Of a DNA stretch of 64,000 nt, positions 59,921 to 64,000 are shown piece by piece (the stretch's first letter is position 1; each line of letters opens with the position of its first letter). The translations under genes and the position numbers were made by a program. Below the pieces are notes generated by a model that saw only the letters and a list, made by a program, of their open reading frames with translations, did not search any database and was not told the DNA's origin. The DNA lies in the NCBI RefSeq assembly GCF_004000215.1, contig NZ_RBVY01000012.1:1-64000 (forward strand), given 5' to 3'. This DNA comes from Nitratireductor alexandrii. Its GTDB lineage: Bacteria > Pseudomonadota > Alphaproteobacteria > Rhizobiales > Rhizobiaceae.

Positions 59921-60853
59921 ATGACAGAGGAATTCAGAGAGGTCGGCAAGCGGCTTTCGAACTGGGGGCGCTGGGGGTCTGAGGATGCCCTTGGAACCCT
60001 CAACCACATCACCGACGCCCGGCGGCTGGCCGCGGTGGCAGAGGTGCGAAGCGGAACGATCTTTGACCTCGGTATCGAGGTCACCAAGGACGGCATTCAG
60101 GCCGGAACCGGATCGCGGGTGAATCCGAGCCACCTGATGTCGCTGACTCCGGTCGATTTCGCGCATCGCGCCGACCGGATGTTCGTGGCCGACGATTACG
60201 TCTATATGCCCCTGCAATCCGTAACCCAATGGGACGGTCTGGGCCATGTCGGCTATGACGGGCTGCTCTATAACGGATACGAGTCCGGGACGATCACCAC
60301 CCGGAACGGCTCTCTTGCCCTGTCGATCCACGAAATCGCCCGCACCGGCGTGGTCGGGCGCGGGGTGCTTCTGGATATCGCGCGGCTCCAGGGGGTCGAC
60401 CGTCTGCCCGCCGGGTTCGCCATCGGCCCCGACCTGCTGGACGCGGCGGAAAAGGCGCAAGGCGTGACGGCAGGGCCGGGCGACATTCTGATGGTGCGCA
60501 CCGGCTGGATCCGCAACTGGACCCAGGACCGCGATGTTGCGGGCTTCTGGGCGGGCGAGCCGGGGCTGTCGCTGGAGACCGCAGACTGGCTTCACGCGCG
60601 CGACATCGCGGCGGTTGCGGTCGATAACTGGGCGGTCGAGGTGACCAGGCCAGAAATGGGCCTGGCCGGGTCGCTCCCGCTCCATTGCGTGCTGATCCGC
60701 GACGTGGGCATGACGCTGGGCGAAATTTTCAACTTCGACGCGCTTGCCGAGGCCTGCGCCGCCGAGGGGCGCTGGTCCTGCCTTCTCAGCGCTCCGCCGG
60801 TCAAGGTCGTCGGCGGTGTCGGCACCCCACTGACGCCAGTCGCCATGCTCTAG
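59921..60853 (+). CDS. Cyclase-family (kynurenine-formamidase-like) metal hydrolase
   Basis: 310 residues. The metal motif reads SVTQWDGLGHVGYDG near residue 100, the variant form of HxGTHxDxPxH found in longer cyclase-family proteins; ILMVRTGW and AVDNWAVEV are further family marks. It would hydrolyse an amide, ester or lactone. It is 28 bases after the kinase gene and probably in the same operon. Confidence 0.85.
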   Translation: MTEEFREVGKRLSNWGRWGSEDALGTLNHITDARRLAAVAEVRSGTIFDLGIEVTKDGIQAGTGSRVNPSHLMSLTPVDFAHRADRMFVADDYVYMPLQSVTQWDGLGHVGYDGLLYNGYESGTITTRNGSLALSIHEIARTGVVGRGVLLDIARLQGVDRLPAGFAIGPDLLDAAEKAQGVTAGPGDILMVRTGWIRNWTQDRDVAGFWAGEPGLSLETADWLHARDIAAVAVDNWAVEVTRPEMGLAGSLPLHCVLIRDVGMTLGEIFNFDALAEACAAEGRWSCLLSAPPVKVVGGVGTPLTPVAML

Positions 60854-60920
60854 GCCGGGGCCATCCGGAGCCGAAGCCGCCGTTCGTCGGGGCGCCACAT
60901 GTCGCTATATTTTGCTACCA

Positions 60921-60933
60921 TTCTATTATAGAA
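60921..60933. promoter_or_regulatory. Palindrome upstream of the phosphotriesterase-family gene
   Basis: TTCTAT-T-ATAGAA in an AT-rich stretch (60910-60945) between two GC-rich genes, 76 bases before the start at 61009. A likely operator or promoter element; no regulator assigned. Confidence 0.4.
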
Positions 60934-61008
60934 CCATTAACCGTATCAGGCTTTGCAGCCTAGGCTCCACCGGAATTGAGGTGATGCCGCTTGGAGGAGG
61001 ACCACGAG

Positions 61009-62016
61009 GTGTCGACCAAGGACGTAGCCGTAGAGACCGTGCGCGGTCCGCGACCCATTTCTGAGCTGGGACGAGTGCTGAGCCACGAGCATGTGGTGAT
61101 GCTCAGCGACTGGAATCAGCTCGAATACCCCGAGTTTGCCTTTCCCGAAGGCCGCGATGCGGCGGTCCGCAAGATCAACACGCGGCTGAAAGAGCTGAAG
61201 GCGGCCGGCATCGACTCAATGATCGACTGCACTGCCTGTGGCCATGGCCGCGACATCGCACTTCTGGCCGAGGCGAACCGTGACGTGGATTTCAACATCG
61301 TGGTGTCGACCGGCATCTATACCTATGACGAGCTGCCCTTCCCCTTCAAACGCTTCGGCCCCGGGCCAGGCGAGGGCCGCGAACAGGATCTGATGGCGCG
61401 GATGTTCCTGAAGGATATCCGCGAGGGAATCGCGGGCAGCGGGATCAAGGCCGGGGCGATCAAAGTCTGCACCGACCGGCAGGGAGTAACCCCGAATATC
61501 GACCGCATTCTTAGGGTGGCCGCCGTGGTTCACCGGATGACCGGCGTGCCGATCACCACCCACACCAACGCGGCGGGCAAGGTGGGCCTAGACCAGCAAC
61601 GTATCTTTGCCGAGGAAGGTGTGGACCTTGCCTGTGTCACCATCGGCCATTCCGGCGATTCCAGCGATCTCGACTACCTGCGCAGCCTGATGGAGGCGGG
61701 GTCGATGATCGGCGCCGACAGGTTCGGTTTCGTCATGCCGGGCCAGCCCGGTCTGGATCAGCGGGTCGCGACGGTGGCGGCACTGGTGCGTGACGGGTTC
61801 GCCGACCGGATCGTCCTCTCGCATGACGCCACGATCCACACAGACTGGTGGCCTGACGATCCCGAACGCAGCGGATTTCCCGCCGACTGGACCCAGCTTC
61901 TTATCCCGCAGGAGGTGCTCCCGCGCCTTGCGAAGGCAGGGGTGAGCGAGGCCGATATCGAGAAAATGCTGGTCGCGAACCCGGCCCGCTGGCTTGCACC
62001 CGTAAGCCCCTATTGA
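61009..62016 (+). CDS. Phosphotriesterase-family hydrolase, probable lactonase
   Basis: 335 residues from the GTG at 61009, seven bases after GGAGGAGG. All ligands of the binuclear metal centre are present: H26 and H28 (SHEHVV), carboxylated K152 (GAIKVC), H185 (TTHTN), H214 (IGHSGD) and D273 (LSHDAT). The family includes phosphotriesterase-like lactonases and other hydrolases. Next to an ACAD10/11-like system, ring opening of a gamma-lactone to a 4-hydroxy acid is the best guess. Confidence 0.88.
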   Translation: MSTKDVAVETVRGPRPISELGRVLSHEHVVMLSDWNQLEYPEFAFPEGRDAAVRKINTRLKELKAAGIDSMIDCTACGHGRDIALLAEANRDVDFNIVVSTGIYTYDELPFPFKRFGPGPGEGREQDLMARMFLKDIREGIAGSGIKAGAIKVCTDRQGVTPNIDRILRVAAVVHRMTGVPITTHTNAAGKVGLDQQRIFAEEGVDLACVTIGHSGDSSDLDYLRSLMEAGSMIGADRFGFVMPGQPGLDQRVATVAALVRDGFADRIVLSHDATIHTDWWPDDPERSGFPADWTQLLIPQEVLPRLAKAGVSEADIEKMLVANPARWLAPVSPY

Positions 62017-62061
62017 GCTTTACGACCCGGAACAAAACCCAAAGACCAACGGAGGAGACCC

Positions 62062-63165
62062 ATGAAGACCTTTATCAAGAAGACCCTGGCGGCGACAGTC
62101 GCCGCCCTTGCCCTGTCCGGCGCGGCTCAGGCACAGGATGCGCTCAAGATCGGCCTTGTCGCGCCGATCAAGACCATCGGGGGCGAGGAATTTCAGCGCG
62201 GCGCCGATCTGGCCGCCGAGATGATCAACGAAGCTGGCGGTGTCGGCGGCAGCCCCATCGAGCTGATCGCCTATGACGATGGCTATGAACCGGCGCAGGC
62301 GGTGTCGGCCGGGCGTCGTCTGTTCAGCGAAGACGGCGTGAAGCTGATCGTCGGCGGGTATAACAGCGCCGTCGCGGTCGCGCTGTTGCAGGTGGTGCAG
62401 CAGAACCAGGGCGTCATGATCGCCGCCCCCGCAATTCACCCGGACATCACCAAGTACGAGCGCGGCTTCCGCACCAACTTCACCCTTGCCCAGAACGTGT
62501 TGGCCCTGCGCCAGTTTGTCGATGCAGTCGATCCGGAAGCCCGGATCGCGATCATCGCCGAAAACGGCGATTACGGTCGCCTCGTCTCGGGGCTGCTGGA
62601 GAAGGAATTCGGTGATCAGGTTGTCGAAAGCGACCTTTACGAGATCATGGCGCAGACCGATTTCTCGTCCATCGCCACCCGGATCAAGGAGCAGAACCCG
62701 ACCCTCGTCGCCGGTGTCTGGGGCGCGACCGAACAGGGCGCGGCGATGATGCGGGCGATCCGCGAGGCCGGGATCGACGCCACGCTCTTCCCGATGCCCG
62801 GCAACCTGACGCCGCAGCTCATCGGGCTGGCCAGCGACACCATGGAAGGCGCCTATTCCGCCGACATCTGGGACGCGAGCCTGCAAAACGACGCCAACGT
62901 CGCCTTTGTCGAAGCCTTCAAGGCCAAGTTTGGCGAAACTCCCGGCAAGCTGAGCTTCCTTGGCTATGAGGCCGTGGACCTGATGGCGCATGCAGTCACG
63001 GTCGCGGGCAGCGCCGACGACACCGACGCCATTGCCGCTGCCCTGCGCGACGGCGAATTCGAGACCCCGCGCGGGACGCTCGACTTTGTCGATAACCAGG
63101 CCACCGCCAATGGCAACCGTCTGGTCGAAGTCGTGAACGTCAACGGCACGATCCAGGCCCGTTGA
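62062..63165 (+). CDS. Periplasmic binding protein, branched-chain-amino-acid type ABC transporter
   Basis: 367 residues. Signal peptide about 1-24 (ending AQA), then the LivJ-like fold DALKIGLVAPIKTIGGEEFQRGADLAAEMINEAGG and IELIAYDDGYEPAQAVSAGRRLF. The family binds amino acids but also aromatic acids, urea and amides. Here it probably binds the substrate of the neighbouring catabolic genes. Confidence 0.9.
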   Translation: MKTFIKKTLAATVAALALSGAAQAQDALKIGLVAPIKTIGGEEFQRGADLAAEMINEAGGVGGSPIELIAYDDGYEPAQAVSAGRRLFSEDGVKLIVGGYNSAVAVALLQVVQQNQGVMIAAPAIHPDITKYERGFRTNFTLAQNVLALRQFVDAVDPEARIAIIAENGDYGRLVSGLLEKEFGDQVVESDLYEIMAQTDFSSIATRIKEQNPTLVAGVWGATEQGAAMMRAIREAGIDATLFPMPGNLTPQLIGLASDTMEGAYSADIWDASLQNDANVAFVEAFKAKFGETPGKLSFLGYEAVDLMAHAVTVAGSADDTDAIAAALRDGEFETPRGTLDFVDNQATANGNRLVEVVNVNGTIQAR

Positions 63166-63176
63166 CCCGACCTCTG

Positions 63177-63200
63177 CCGCCTCCCCGAACGGGGAGGCGG
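63177..63200 (+). promoter_or_regulatory. Stem-loop between binding protein and permease genes
   Basis: CCGCCTCCCCG (63177-63187), loop AA, CGGGGAGGCGG (63190-63200), a perfect 11-bp stem. The right arm contains GGGGAGG, the ribosome site of the permease gene. It would stabilise the binding-protein message and lower permease translation, giving the excess of binding protein that such systems need. Confidence 0.6.
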
Positions 63201-63205
63201 TGCCC

Positions 63206-64000
63206 ATGCAATGGAAGATACGGATGCTGCTTGCTCAACAAATCGTTAACGGCCTGTCGATCGGGTTGAACTATGCGCTGATCGCACTTGGGCTGACGCT
63301 GGTCTTCGGCGTGCTCCACGTGATCAACTTCGGTCATGGTCAGGTGGTCATGATCGGTGCCCTGGCGGCGCTTTATGCGGCCGAGCTGCTGAATCTGCCC
63401 TATGTCCTGACACTCCCCGTCGCGGCGGCTGCCGCCGGCCTTCTGGGCGTCGTCCTACACCTCGCTGCGGTGCGCCCGGTGGTGCGACGACGAGACGGGC
63501 ACCAGGATGTGCTGCTCACAACATTCGCAGCGGGTCTTCTGATCCACGAGGCCGTACTTGCCTCCCGCGGGCCCGCGCCGGCGCGGTTCGACGGTATCCC
63601 CGGAGTCCTGCATGTCGGGCCGCTCATGCTGACCAATCAGCGCCTGTTTATCATCATCGTGGCCGGGCTGACCCTTCTCGCCCTGCTCTACCTGATCCGC
63701 ATGACCCGCTTCGGGAACGAACTGCGCGCCCTGGCCGAAAACGAATTCGCCGCCCGCGCGGTCGGGATCGACACCGGCAAGGTGATCCTTGTCACCTTTG
63801 CCATGTCCGCCGCAATCGGCGGGCTGGGCGGCGCCTTGCTGGCCCCGCTGTCGGCCTTCAGCCCCAATATCGGCCAGGGGGCGCTGATGACCGCCTTCGT
63901 CATCGTGGTTGCCGCCGGGCTGGGATCGGTCTGGGGCACGGTCGCCTTCGCCGCGCTCTACGGCATCCTTGAATCGGTCCTGTCCCTCACATTCGACCAG
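63206..64000 (+). CDS. LivH-type ABC transporter permease, incomplete at the window edge
   Basis: 265 codons from ATG at 63206 with no stop by 64000; an ATG at 63224 is an alternative start. Membrane protein with the LivH pattern QQIVNGLSIGLNYALIALGLTLVFGVLHVINFGHG near the N-terminus and the EAA-like loop ENEFAARAVGIDTGKVILVTFAMSAAIGG. It partners the binding protein; LivM, LivG and LivF subunits are expected beyond the edge. Confidence 0.9.
   Translation, partial: MQWKIRMLLAQQIVNGLSIGLNYALIALGLTLVFGVLHVINFGHGQVVMIGALAALYAAELLNLPYVLTLPVAAAAAGLLGVVLHLAAVRPVVRRRDGHQDVLLTTFAAGLLIHEAVLASRGPAPARFDGIPGVLHVGPLMLTNQRLFIIIVAGLTLLALLYLIRMTRFGNELRALAENEFAARAVGIDTGKVILVTFAMSAAIGGLGGALLAPLSAFSPNIGQGALMTAFVIVVAAGLGSVWGTVAFAALYGILESVLSLTFDQ

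Noticed and set aside
58739-60898. 719-codon open frame antisense to the dehydrogenase, kinase and cyclase genes
   Set aside because: No motif, and it runs across three well-supported genes on the other strand.
1-64000. CRISPR arrays, tRNA or rRNA genes, plasmid replication genes, integrases
   Set aside because: None was seen on either strand; no regularly spaced repeats, no tRNA-like ends, no RepA/RepC- or integrase-like protein. A dedicated tRNA or covariance search was not possible here.

Overview
The window is GC-rich, densely coded DNA from an alphaproteobacterium, most likely a member of the Rhodobacterales. This rests on the gene families: a ParB/ArdC/DUF736/DUF2493 maintenance block, a compact VirB/VirD4 conjugation system, a DctP-type TRAP binding protein and a FadR-type regulator. 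It falls into two halves that meet near 48.6 kb. The left half (about 1-48.0 kb) is a conjugative element. The right half (48.67-64.0 kb) is a catabolic and transport region with no mobile-element genes. No replication gene, no tyrosine or serine integrase, and no tRNA or rRNA gene was seen, so a plasmid, a chromid and an integrated element all remain possible. A sequence with the layout of a XerCD dif site (48627-48654) lies exactly at the junction.

Left half. 0-5.3 kb: a very large multidomain conflict-type protein (nuclease-like domain, TPRs, GreA/B-like domain, PIN-like domain) and a DUF2235 hydrolase with membrane segments, both on the minus strand. 5.5-19.2 kb: a plus-strand block of single-gene units with similar leaders: ArdC antirestriction protein, DUF3768, ParB-like protein, small plasmid proteins, a RelB/RelE-type toxin-antitoxin pair, a giant methylase-helicase of the strawberry notch/DarB kind, and DUF6878-, DUF6915- and DUF736-type proteins. 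An IS110/IS1111-type element is inserted between DUF3768 and parB. 19.4-24.65 kb: a mercury resistance module with divergent merR. 24.8-27.5 kb: secreted nuclease, DUF2493 SLOG protein and a small protein. 27.5-32.9 kb: a likely oriT region, a MobC-like accessory protein, a VirD2-type relaxase and a VirD4 coupling protein. 33.0-33.8 kb: a HicA-like/HTH pair. 34.2-45.8 kb: a minus-strand T4SS operon (two transglycosylases, VirB2, B3, B4, a tiny VirB7-like lipoprotein, B5, B8, B9, B10, B11, B6), including a transglycosylase that appears built into a VirB5-like scaffold. 45.9-48.0 kb: small accessory genes.

Right half. Next to the dif-like site are an FMN alpha-hydroxy-acid dehydrogenase and an HpcH/HpaI aldolase, with a FadR-type regulator whose probable operators lie in front of the aldolase and of itself. 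Then come an MFS exporter, an orphan TRAP binding protein, a quinone oxidoreductase, an enoyl-CoA hydratase, a tyrosine phosphatase, an ACAD10/11-like acyl-CoA dehydrogenase overlapping an ACAD11-like kinase, a cyclase-family hydrolase, a phosphotriesterase-family hydrolase with all metal ligands, and the start of a branched-chain amino acid type ABC transporter. Together these suggest uptake of a lactone or hydroxy acid, ring opening, CoA-level phosphorylation and elimination, then beta-oxidation. The CoA ligase would have to lie elsewhere.

How the element works as a whole (inference): the relaxase and MobC nick near 27.5-27.9 kb, VirD4 and the VirB channel export the strand, ArdC and the methylase-helicase protect incoming DNA, ParB and two toxin-antitoxin-like pairs keep the element, and the mer module and the defence genes are cargo.
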